Source of the DNA: Nitrospinota bacterium
Lineage (GTDB): Bacteria; UBA8248
Length of the DNA: 8,005 bases
Assembly (NCBI GenBank): GCA_003506735.1
Contig: DNYS01000149.1
Span: 18,164-26,168 of the forward strand
Direction of reading: 5' to 3'
Made by a program: the position numbers and the translations under genes. Below the pieces are notes generated by a model. The model did no database searches. It was not told the DNA's origin and worked only from the letters and a program-made list of their open reading frames with translations. This document shows, piece after piece, positions 1 to 6,025 of the stretch. Each line of letters starts with the position of its first letter. The stretch's first letter is position 1.

Positions 1-301
1 GGACCTCGCCGGCCACGAGATCGAGAGCCTTTTCCCACGGGACGGGCACGAAAGGCTCCGCCCCCCGGCCCTCGGTCCGGCCGCCGGGTCCCTCCTCCAG
101 CCAGCCGGCGCGGACCATGGGCCGCATCACCCGGCTTTCGGCATAAACGGCCTCGGGGATTGAGTCCAGTATCGGCGATGGGGCGGGGTCTTTTTCGAAG
201 GGCTCGGTGGAGACCAGGCGCCCTCCCCGCACCCGGGCGCGGAATGCGCCCCAGTGGGAGCTATGATGAAGGAGTTTCGAATGATTTGATTCGCTGGGCA
301 T
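1..301 (-). CDS. Molybdopterin (bis-MGD) oxidoreductase of the TorA/BisC/DorA type, N-terminal 100 residues, runs off the window
   Basis: This is the N-terminal part of a DMSO-reductase-superfamily molybdoenzyme; relatives reduce N-oxides or sulfoxides (TMAO, DMSO, biotin or methionine sulfoxide). The start is the ATG at 301-299, with GGAGG eight bases upstream; the reading frame is open to base 1. Residues 15-19 read SHWGA, followed by a segment with SPILDSIPEAVY (42-53), SRVMRPMVR (56-64) and FVPVPWEKALDL (84-95). This is the characteristic N-terminal order of the Fe-S-free TorA/BisC branch. No CxxC Fe-S ligands are seen, as expected for that branch. No twin-arginine signal is visible, so a cytoplasmic enzyme is inferred. 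It is the last gene of the leftward block, 96 bp after the selenoprotein gene. The family is fairly certain; the substrate is unknown and the catalytic core lies outside the window. Confidence 0.82.
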   Translation of the reverse strand, partial: MPSESNHSKLLHHSSHWGAFRARVRGGRLVSTEPFEKDPAPSPILDSIPEAVYAESRVMRPMVRAGWLEEGPGGRTEGRGAEPFVPVPWEKALDLVAGEV

Positions 302-366
302 CCGCCCTTCCTCCGTCCGCATTCTCCGGCCGCGCGAAAACGGAATTCATTCATGGAACCGGGGTG

Positions 367-372
367 ATTATA
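367..372 (-). promoter_or_regulatory. Candidate extended -10 promoter for the molybdoenzyme gene
   Basis: On the minus strand the gap between the selenoprotein gene and the molybdoenzyme reads TGATATAAT: a perfect -10 hexamer preceded by the TGn of an extended -10. No convincing -35 hexamer lies 16-18 bases upstream, which is common for extended -10 promoters. It sits about 65 bp before the molybdoenzyme start, so that gene may be transcribed separately from the upstream block. This is sequence pattern only. Confidence 0.4.
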
Positions 373-397
373 TCATTTTTCGCCTGGACCCACTTCT

Positions 398-1063
398 CTA
401 AATGTTGCCGGGCGCCTGCGGGAACTCGCCGGGCCAGTTTTCGACCACGCCGGCGAAATACGCCTTCATATCTTCCGGATCCTGGCGGCGGCTGTCCGCG
501 ATGCTCTCCACCCGGCCGTCTTCCTCGATCGGGATCCGAAGCGCATCCTGAAAACGGTTCCGCATGTTGAAATATGTGATGACCATCGTCAGTTCGACCA
601 CCTCTGCGTCCGAAAAACGCTTATGCACCTCCTCGAAGACATCATCGCGCATCTTGGCGGTGTTCAGCGTTACATGCTCCGCCCAGAGAATGGCGGTCTT
701 TTCTTCCGGCGTGAAAAGCGCGGAATCCATATACTCCGAGGAAATAATGGCTTCGATATGATCGTCCGTGAGCCCCGCCGCTTGACCAAGGGCGGTGTTG
801 TGCGCCAGTCAGTAAGCGCAGCCGTTCAGGTGGCTCGTCTTGATGACGGCGATCTCCTTGGTCCGAGTCGAGAGGGTCGTGCCGAGTCCTTCCCGCATGA
901 GCGAAACCGTGAGGGGCAGGATCATCTTCGCCACATAGGGCTGATGCGCCATCACGCGGTACGAGTTGGCCACCCGCCCGAGCAGTTTTGTTACCCCCTC
1001 GAAGAGGGCCGCCGTCTCGCCGGTCCCCTCCCCGGGCGGAATGGGCCGGATTCTCGCCTTCAT
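398..1063 (-). CDS. AhpD-like / carboxymuconolactone decarboxylase family selenoprotein (CxxU), with in-frame TGA at 811-809
   Basis: I read this as one 221-residue protein with selenocysteine at residue 85. The start is ATG 1063-1061, preceded by AAGGAGG at ideal spacing. Residues 1-84 end in NGCAY; the next codon is TGA, and the same frame continues with LAHNTALGQAAGL and 136 further residues to the stop at 398. In AhpD-like CMD proteins this position carries a CxxC redox pair followed by His; here C82 and U85 form CxxU, with H88 after it and a conserved-type Glu at 70. The frame is uninterrupted on both sides, and a hairpin with a GGUC loop lies just downstream of the TGA. The family is all-helical and typically oligomeric, acting as peroxidase/reductase-type thiol enzymes or as decarboxylases; a selenol-dependent redox role in the cytoplasm is inferred. 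It follows the Cys-less CMD gene by 22 bp, so the two are probably cotranscribed. The alternative, a nonsense-mutated pseudogene, is less likely because the TGA sits exactly at the catalytic Cys position. Confidence 0.85.
775..795 (-). promoter_or_regulatory. Candidate bacterial SECIS element downstream of the in-frame TGA
   Basis: In the mRNA sense, the segment folds as a 5-bp stem (CCGCC with GGCGG) and a 3-bp upper stem (CUU with AAG), capped by the tetraloop GGUC, with one bulged C on the 3' side. The loop starts 21 nt after the UGA, within the usual distance for bacterial SECIS elements. The E. coli fdhF SECIS also presents GGUC on its apical stem, where SelB binds. The fold was made by eye; no energy was calculated. 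The 5'-side bulged U known from fdhF is not evident here. Confidence 0.65.
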
Positions 1064-1085
1064 CGGAACCTCCTTCCGGCGGATT

Positions 1086-1481
1086 TTATTTCTTCTCTTC
1101 CGCCTGCTCGTCGTGAATTCGCTTGAGGGCATAGAGCCCTTCCATGAGGACCGGTGCGCCGCCGCCGATGCTGGCCACCTCGAAGGCTTCGAGGGCCTCC
1201 TCCATCGTCGCGCCCAGGCGGAGGGCCTTTTTCGTGTGCGTGTAGACCTCGTGCTTCATTCCCTTGAAGGCGAGAATTCCGATTTCGATGAGCTCGCGCG
1301 TCTTGGGGTCGAGATGGCGGGGTTCTTCCTTGAAAAACCCCCAGTGCATCTGGCAATACACCTCAAAGTAATCGGGGTCGAGTTCGGCCCCGAAGCCGAG
1401 CACGTCGTAAACGAAACCGCGATCCTTGTGAATTTTTTCGGTGATGCGGCGAACCTTTTCTTCGCGCGTCTCTGGCGCCAT
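1086..1481 (-). CDS. Carboxymuconolactone decarboxylase (CMD) family protein without the CxxC pair
   Basis: This is a 131-residue single-domain CMD protein. The start chosen is the ATG at 1481-1479, preceded by AAGGAG at seven bases; the frame extends 12 codons further upstream without a comparable ribosome site. The core segment around LDPKTRELIEIGILAFKG, followed by a Tyr-Thr-His and a LGATMEEALEAF stretch, is the typical CMD helical hairpin and aligns with residues 64-100 of the neighbouring selenoprotein. Where AhpD-like proteins carry CxxC, this one has Lys-His-Glu-Val, so it lacks the redox thiols. It may act as a non-redox CMD enzyme or as a partner of the downstream selenoprotein. CMD domains often form oligomers, but hetero-oligomerisation is speculation. 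It lies 103 bp after tctC, across a terminator-like hairpin, and 22 bp before the selenoprotein gene. The family is confident; the reaction is not known. Confidence 0.88.
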   Translation of the reverse strand: MAPETREEKVRRITEKIHKDRGFVYDVLGFGAELDPDYFEVYCQMHWGFFKEEPRHLDPKTRELIEIGILAFKGMKHEVYTHTKKALRLGATMEEALEAFEVASIGGGAPVLMEGLYALKRIHDEQAEEKK

Positions 1482-1502
1482 CGAATTTCTCCTTAAAATT
1501 CG

Positions 1503-1547
1503 TAAATAAAACCGCAACGGGCGGGAAGGAAAGGTCCCTCCCCGCCC
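1503..1547 (-). terminator. Strong GC hairpin after tctC, probable intrinsic terminator or attenuator
   Basis: Bases 1519-1547 form a perfect 7-bp GGGCGGG/CCCGCCC stem. It continues through one G-T pair and three further pairs (AGG/CCT) to a 7-base loop. On the minus strand it is followed, after a few bases, by a T-rich stretch (TTTTATTT). It sits between the tctC stop and the ribosome site of the first CMD gene, so it may end the transporter transcript or reduce readthrough into the CMD genes. Confidence 0.55.
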
Positions 1548-1584
1548 GCGCGCATGTGAATCCGAACACTCTGGTAAACGCTTT

Positions 1585-2571
1585 TTATTTCTTCTTCTTA
1601 TATCCCATGTCTTTGAAGACTTTGCCGTAAAAATCGATCTGGCCTAAATATGCTTCCTTAAGTTTGGGACCCGATAGCGGCGAAAGCTTCTCGCCGAATT
1701 TTTTGATCAGTTTTCTGAGGGTTTTGCTCTTGGTGGCCTTGTGCAGCGCTTTTTGAAGAATTTCAATCCGGTCCGCCGGGGTCCCCTTGGGCGCCAGGAA
1801 TACGCGCCAGGATTTATACTCATAGTTTACCCCAAGCTCATAAAAGGTGGGATGATTGGGAAACTCAGGCATGCGCTTTTTGGACGCCGTGGCGATCAGG
1901 GTAAGATCGCCGCTCTTGACCCGGCCCAGGGTGCCGCCTGTAGTGACGTTGGCCCAACCTAAATCCGTATGGCCACCATACATGGCCTGCCAGGCTTTGC
2001 CGCCGCCCCGGAAGGGCACGTGCTTGAACTTGACATTGGCGGCCCGCATTATCTGTATAATACCCAGATGGCTTGAGCCCCAGGCGCCGTTCGAGGAGAT
2101 CGAAATCTTGCCGGGACGCTTTTTGGCATCGTCGATCAGGTCCTTATAAGTCTTCCATGGAGTCGTGCTTTTTGTCACGAGCATAAATGGGGAACCATTG
2201 ACTTGGAAAACCGGAATAAAATCTGTTTTGGGATCAAAACCCATGTTCCGCGCATGAGGCGCGATGGCGAAGTGAGAACCCGACCCAAGGGCGATCGTGT
2301 AGCCATCGGGCTTCGAGCGCTTGAGGACTCCCATGCCGATCTTGCCACCGGCGCCGCCGCGCACCGTGCACAGAAAAGGCTGCCCCAAATACTCGTGGAT
2401 AACGCTCGCCACCGCCCGGCAGTGCATGTCGTGCGAGCCGCCCGCGCCCGTCGCCAGAATCACCTTGATGGGCTTGATCGGATATTTCGCTGCACCAGCC
2501 TGGGGCGCTACCATCAAAATTGTCGCCACGACCATGGCGCACACCCATAAAATCCCTTTTCTGGTAAGCAT
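1585..2571 (-). CDS. tctC: Tripartite tricarboxylate transporter substrate-binding protein (TctC/Bug family)
   Basis: This is the periplasmic solute receptor of a tripartite tricarboxylate transporter; it binds a carboxylate or similar organic anion and delivers it to TctA/TctB. The product has 328 residues, the usual family length. A signal peptide is clear: Lys/Arg near the start, a hydrophobic core at about residues 7-22, and cleavage likely after AGAA (residue 28). The mature protein begins with YPIKPIKVI, and the family landmarks GAGGSHDMHCR, RGGAGG and KPDGYT follow within the first 100 residues, corresponding to the Bug ligand-binding loops. The ATG is preceded by GGGAGGAAGG. It follows tctA by 34 bp, so receptor is last here, whereas tctC is often first in the operon. 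Members bind widely differing ligands (citrate, aromatic acids, amino acids), so the substrate cannot be stated. Confidence 0.95.
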   Translation of the reverse strand: MLTRKGILWVCAMVVATILMVAPQAGAAKYPIKPIKVILATGAGGSHDMHCRAVASVIHEYLGQPFLCTVRGGAGGKIGMGVLKRSKPDGYTIALGSGSHFAIAPHARNMGFDPKTDFIPVFQVNGSPFMLVTKSTTPWKTYKDLIDDAKKRPGKISISSNGAWGSSHLGIIQIMRAANVKFKHVPFRGGGKAWQAMYGGHTDLGWANVTTGGTLGRVKSGDLTLIATASKKRMPEFPNHPTFYELGVNYEYKSWRVFLAPKGTPADRIEILQKALHKATKSKTLRKLIKKFGEKLSPLSGPKLKEAYLGQIDFYGKVFKDMGYKKKK

Positions 2572-2605
2572 ATTACCTTCCTCCCAAGTTAATGAATGCG
2601 ACTTG

Positions 2606-4087
2606 TTAGTCGGCCCAGGGCCGCTTCCAAATCGCCATTCCCAAAAGTGCTACACTAAGGAAAATAAAAAAGGCCGAAATCGGCCGGGTCAAAAAGACGG
2701 TAAAATCGCCGTCCGAGAGTACCAGTGCCTGCTTCATCGACTCCTCCGCCGAGGCGGTGAGAATGTAGGCGATGACCAGAGGCGCCAGCGGAAAATTCAG
2801 CTTTCGCAGCGCGTAGCCGACGAGACCGAAAATCAGAGCAACTTTCACATCCTCGATGCTATTCTGGTAGATGAAGCCGCCGACAACACAGAAAAGAAGA
2901 ATGACCGGCACAAGGAGCGACTGGCGAATAGTGACAATTCGGGCAAACAAGGGGGTCAGCAGCTTGCCCTGAAGCAACATGATGGGGTTGCCGAGCAGGA
3001 GCAGTGTGAAGATTCCATACATGGTCGCGGCATGCTCCTGAAAAAGGCCGGGTCCCGGGCGGAGGCCCTGGGCCATGAACGCGCCCAACAGAATGGCGGC
3101 CGAGGCGCTGCCCGGGATGCCGAAGGCCAGCGTGGGAATCAGGTCTGCCCCCGCCACCGCACTGTTGGCCGCCTCGGCGGCGGCGATCCCCTCGTAACTT
3201 CCCTTTCCGAATTCCTCGGGCCGCTTGGAGGCCCGCTTGGCCAGCGCGTAGCTGATGAAGGTGGCGATGGCAGCCCCGGTGCCCGGTATGGCGCCGACGG
3301 CAGTGCCGATGAACGAGGAGCGCATGATGGTCCATTTTACGTTGACCAGTTCCTTTAAATCGAGCGATCTGCCCCCCTTGAGGTGGGCCGTTTCGGGTGG
3401 GTTGGAAAGATCGGAGAGCTTTTTTTCAGACTGTATCAGCACCTCGCTGACGGCGAACAGGCCGATGAGCATGGGAACGGTTCCCACACCATCCATGATG
3501 TTACCGATGCCGAAGGTGAAGCGCTCCGCGCCCGAGATGATGTCCTGGCCGATGAGGCCAATGAGGATGCCGATAAGCATCGAGAGCAAGCCCTTCAAAA
3601 TCGAAGAACCCGTCACGGCGGATATAATCGTCAGCCCCATCACCATCAGGGCGAAGAACTCGGTCGGCCCGAAGAGCAGCGCCACGGCGGCGAGCGGAAA
3701 GGCCGCTACGATAAGAACGATGTCGCTAAATGAATCGCCCAACGTCGATGCGTAAAGTGCCATCTGGATGGCACTTTTAGCCTCGCCCTTTTGCGCCAGG
3801 GGATAGCCGTCGAAAGAGGTGGCCGCAGCAGCAGCCGTGCCCGGCGTGTTAATCAGGACGGAAGGAATAGAGCCTCCGAAAAGGGCGCCTTTGTGAATCC
3901 CCAGCAGGAAGGGAATGCCATTTATCGGCGCCATGAAAAACGAAAAGGGAACCAGGACGGCAATCGCCATCACACTCGTCAGGCCCGGTATCGCACCCAC
4001 GGTGATTCCCGCGAAAACTCCGAGCGAGACCATGACCAGCGCCTTGAGGGTGATCGCCTGCCTGATGCCTTCAAAAACTTGTTCCAT
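2606..4087 (-). CDS. tctA: Tripartite tricarboxylate transporter large membrane subunit TctA
   Basis: This is the transport channel subunit of the TTT importer, an inner-membrane protein that uses an ion gradient to take up the ligand delivered by TctC. It has 493 residues, standard for the family, and is hydrophobic throughout, with roughly a dozen membrane segments. The two internally repeated signatures are visible: GAIPGLTSVMAIAVLVPFSF near residue 31, and its counterpart GAIPGTGAAIATFISYALA in the second half. A stretch with EAANSAVAGADLIPTLAFGI and PGSASAAILLGAF is also present. The start codon follows the tctB stop directly (TAA then ATG), and a TAGGAG ribosome site lies inside the end of tctB, so translational coupling is likely. 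A 10-bp perfect inverted repeat lies within codons about 104-111. Confidence 0.96.
   Translation of the reverse strand: MEQVFEGIRQAITLKALVMVSLGVFAGITVGAIPGLTSVMAIAVLVPFSFFMAPINGIPFLLGIHKGALFGGSIPSVLINTPGTAAAAATSFDGYPLAQKGEAKSAIQMALYASTLGDSFSDIVLIVAAFPLAAVALLFGPTEFFALMVMGLTIISAVTGSSILKGLLSMLIGILIGLIGQDIISGAERFTFGIGNIMDGVGTVPMLIGLFAVSEVLIQSEKKLSDLSNPPETAHLKGGRSLDLKELVNVKWTIMRSSFIGTAVGAIPGTGAAIATFISYALAKRASKRPEEFGKGSYEGIAAAEAANSAVAGADLIPTLAFGIPGSASAAILLGAFMAQGLRPGPGLFQEHAATMYGIFTLLLLGNPIMLLQGKLLTPLFARIVTIRQSLLVPVILLFCVVGGFIYQNSIEDVKVALIFGLVGYALRKLNFPLAPLVIAYILTASAEESMKQALVLSDGDFTVFLTRPISAFFIFLSVALLGMAIWKRPWAD
3754..3777. repeat. Perfect 10-bp inverted repeat inside tctA
   Basis: AAAGTGCCAT and its exact reverse complement ATGGCACTTT are separated by four bases. 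In the tctA transcript this would form a stable stem with a tetraloop about 310 bases into the gene. No T-run follows in the transcribed sense, so it does not look like a terminator. It may be chance from the codon sequence for Lys-Ser-Ala-Ile-Gln-Met-Ala-Leu. Confidence 0.6.
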
Positions 4088-4576
4088 TTAAGACGCTCCT
4101 ACAAACAATTCGCCCTCGGGCAGGATCACTTTGAAGGAGAACCAGAAAAGCCGCTCGATTACAACTGGCGTCAACAGCGCCACCGGGGTGACGAAACGCC
4201 AGTCCCTCGTACCATAGAATATGATGAGAATGGCCAGGAATATTGGCGAGGTCAGGTGAAACCCCAACCACTCAAGGGCGTAGACATAAATCACAGCAAG
4301 GATGAAAACGAAAATAGCCTGAAAGTAGGACCGTCTGCTCGATCCGGACATGAACTCGGGTGCTCCCTTCTCCCTGAGCGCGTTTCCAGCGAGAAGTACG
4401 CTGACCAGCCCGAAAATGGCAATCGTAATTTGCGGGAAGGTTTCTGGCCGGAAAATACGGCCCGCGAACTCGCTCTCTGCGGTCGATGAAATAATCTGCG
4501 TAGGAATGAGGTAGAAGTAGTAAAAAAGACTGAAGCAAATGAAAACGATGCCTACAATAAAGTTCGTTTTATTCAT
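4088..4576 (-). CDS. tctB: Tripartite tricarboxylate transporter small membrane subunit TctB
   Basis: This is the small integral membrane subunit that partners TctA in the importer; its exact mechanistic role in the family is poorly known. It has 162 residues, typical for TctB. Four hydrophobic helices are visible at about residues 6-25, 47-64, 86-105 and 108-150 (the last region probably a split or re-entrant pair). A soluble loop between the first two contains FRPETFPQITI; a proline/phenylalanine segment there is typical of the family. The ATG at 4576 has only a weak ribosome site (AAGGG about a dozen bases upstream). It is the first gene of the leftward transporter unit and abuts tctA without a spacer. 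Identity rests on hydropathy, length and neighbours more than on sharp motifs. Confidence 0.9.
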   Translation of the reverse strand: MNKTNFIVGIVFICFSLFYYFYLIPTQIISSTAESEFAGRIFRPETFPQITIAIFGLVSVLLAGNALREKGAPEFMSGSSRRSYFQAIFVFILAVIYVYALEWLGFHLTSPIFLAILIIFYGTRDWRFVTPVALLTPVVIERLFWFSFKVILPEGELFVGAS

Positions 4577-4843
4577 CTAGCGGCACACCCTTGTCGCGAA
4601 CCTGGCGCAAGCGGATTTCCGGTGGTTCCGAAGCCAAATTCCGCATTGTCCTCTGTGTGTATAGGTATGGAAGATAACACCAGTTAGTTCGCCACCTCAA
4701 GGGGCCATCCCCCCCCATGCGTTCCACATAGCGGGATTAGCGGCCCCAAACTATTAAGAAAAAAAGATTGTTGTCTCGCCGCGCACTGCGAGGCCGGAAA
4801 ATCCCGGCAGGATCAGCGAGGCGCCGAGATTCGGACCGACCGG
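4577..4843 (-). promoter_or_regulatory. Intergenic region upstream of tctB, with a weak promoter candidate
   Basis: These 267 bp separate the dehydrogenase stop from tctB and must carry the promoter of the transporter unit. On the minus strand TTGAGG (4700-4695) and TATCTT (4676-4671) lie 18 bases apart, each matching four of six consensus positions. A run of eight G (minus strand) lies just upstream, near 4711-4718. No operator repeat or riboswitch fold was recognised, and no gene is seen here. Confidence 0.3.
4759..4808 (-). terminator. Candidate intrinsic terminator of the Gfo/Idh gene
   Basis: Two short hairpins lie downstream of the dehydrogenase stop, in its transcribed sense: GCCGG/CCGGC around a 6-base loop (4808-4793), then CTCGC/GCGAG around an 8-base loop (4792-4775). 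A run of seven T follows (4765-4759). The T-run is about nine bases beyond the second stem, longer than ideal, so the call is tentative. Confidence 0.4.
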
Positions 4844-5923
4844 TTACTTGCCCGACAGCGCGATCGCCTTGCCGGTTTTTGCGGCCTCATCGATGGCCAG
4901 CGTCACCTCGACCGTTCGCCTGCCTTCCATCGCGGTGGTATGCGCCGAGGGGATGCCGGTAGCCAGATGATCCAGCCACGAGCGGGTCTCATTGGCGATG
5001 GGCCCCCAAAACTCTCCGAGCGCCCAATCGCCCGATGAATTGCTCTGCATGAAAAGCATGTTCACCGTGTGATCGGGCACATAGGCGTGGGGGACGCCGT
5101 TGTCGGTGAACAGGACGCTATCCTTGTTGTCCATATCGAGGAGGATGACCCCTTCTTCGCCGAGAATCTCGAAGCGCGCACTCTGCCCGTAGGTCGGGTA
5201 CTTGGCGGGAAGCGCGTAGAAAATCCCGAGATTCACCACCGCCCCGTTCGCGAAGGTCACGATGGCCCAGGTGACGTCCTCCGCTTCATGACCGAGGGCC
5301 TTGAATATTTTTCCGTTGCTCCGGGCGACGACCTCGACCGGAGGAATCCCCTCCAGGTACCAACAGGCCATGTCCACATAGTAGGTCAGAACGTCCATGA
5401 CCGGCGTGGCGTGGGGGGAGCGCTTGAGAATCTGGAGCATCTGCGCCCGCGTGTTGTAGACGCGCGAGGTGATTCCGAGTATCGGGCCAAGGCGGCCCTG
5501 GACGATTTGCTCCTTGGCGAGCATCCATCGGCGGTCGTGGCGGCGGGAGTAGCCGACCCGGAGCTCGACCCCGGTTCGCTCCACCGCCTCCACGATGCGG
5601 TCGGCATCCTCGAGGGTGAGCGCCAGCGGTTTTTCCACGAAAACGGGCTTGCCCAATTCGAGGGCCTGTAGGATGGCCTCGACGTGATCGTGCTCGGGGG
5701 TGGAAACGATGACGGCGTTCACCTCGGGGCGCGATATGACCTCGTAGTTATCGCCCGAGGCGAGATTCGCCGCCACGCTCTCGGCTAGCAGGTCCGCCCG
5801 ATCCGGATCCTTGTCCGAGATGGCGAGGAAGCGGACGGAGGGATGCCGCGAAGCCATGTTGGCCCGAAGCGTTCCAATCCGGCCCGAGCCCACGACGGCG
5901 ACCCCGAGTTCTTTCTTTTCCAT
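4844..5923 (-). CDS. Gfo/Idh/MocA family NAD(P)-dependent oxidoreductase
   Basis: This 359-residue enzyme has an N-terminal Rossmann domain and a C-terminal alpha/beta substrate domain, like inositol dehydrogenases and glucose-fructose oxidoreductase. Members oxidise or reduce hydroxyl groups of polyols, sugars and sugar acids in the cytoplasm. The dinucleotide motif GSGRIG is at residues 12-17, and the family EKP motif, whose lysine is catalytic, is at 97-99. The usual DxGxHxxD motif appears as DVLTYYVD (177-184), with Tyr181 where catalytic His normally stands. The start chosen is the ATG at 5923-5921, preceded by GGGAGAGG at six bases; the frame runs 22 codons further up without an equally good site. 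It diverges from the MR/MLE-family gene, so the two may act on the same substrate and share control. Family certain; substrate unknown. Confidence 0.93.
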   Translation of the reverse strand: MEKKELGVAVVGSGRIGTLRANMASRHPSVRFLAISDKDPDRADLLAESVAANLASGDNYEVISRPEVNAVIVSTPEHDHVEAILQALELGKPVFVEKPLALTLEDADRIVEAVERTGVELRVGYSRRHDRRWMLAKEQIVQGRLGPILGITSRVYNTRAQMLQILKRSPHATPVMDVLTYYVDMACWYLEGIPPVEVVARSNGKIFKALGHEAEDVTWAIVTFANGAVVNLGIFYALPAKYPTYGQSARFEILGEEGVILLDMDNKDSVLFTDNGVPHAYVPDHTVNMLFMQSNSSGDWALGEFWGPIANETRSWLDHLATGIPSAHTTAMEGRRTVEVTLAIDEAAKTGKAIALSGK

Positions 5924-6025
5924 GGCGATCCTCTCCCCTGGCATGCACTGCGTATGTTTCATCACGGCGAATGGGATAGTATACGGCATCCACTACAGTC
6001 AGTCCGGCCGAGGGAGAGATGCCAC
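5924..6025. promoter_or_regulatory. Divergent promoter region between the Gfo/Idh and MR/MLE genes
   Basis: The 102 bp between the two divergent starts must serve both genes. The minus strand holds TATACT (5984-5979), a good -10 match toward the dehydrogenase, within the palindrome GTATAC; no convincing -35 hexamer lies 17 bases upstream. No clear -10/-35 pair was found for the plus-strand gene. The ribosome sites are GGGAGAGG before the dehydrogenase and GGGAGAG (6012-6018) before the MR/MLE gene. Confidence 0.35.

Noticed and set aside
127..354. 75-aa minus-strand ORF
   Set aside because: It lies in a different frame from the molybdoenzyme, has low-complexity Pro/Arg/Ser composition and matches no family pattern.
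398..730. Stand-alone 110-aa minus-strand gene
   Set aside because: It is the C-terminal half of the selenoprotein. Its Met is internal, no ribosome site precedes it, and 26 more in-frame residues of CMD character join it to the TGA.
775..795. Reading the post-TGA hairpin as a transcription terminator
   Set aside because: No T-run follows it in the transcribed sense, and coding continues in frame beyond it.
809..1132. 107-aa protein ending at the TGA, starting at 1132
   Set aside because: The upstream extension overlaps the preceding CMD gene, and the good ribosome site belongs to ATG 1063. The TGA is read as selenocysteine.
2321..3358. 345-aa plus-strand ORF
   Set aside because: It is antisense to tctC and tctA, with charged, low-complexity composition typical of a shadow frame in GC-rich DNA.
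3791..4489. 232-aa plus-strand ORF
   Set aside because: It is antisense to tctA and tctB, strongly hydrophilic and repetitive in Arg/Glu/Asn, as expected of the complement of membrane-protein codons.
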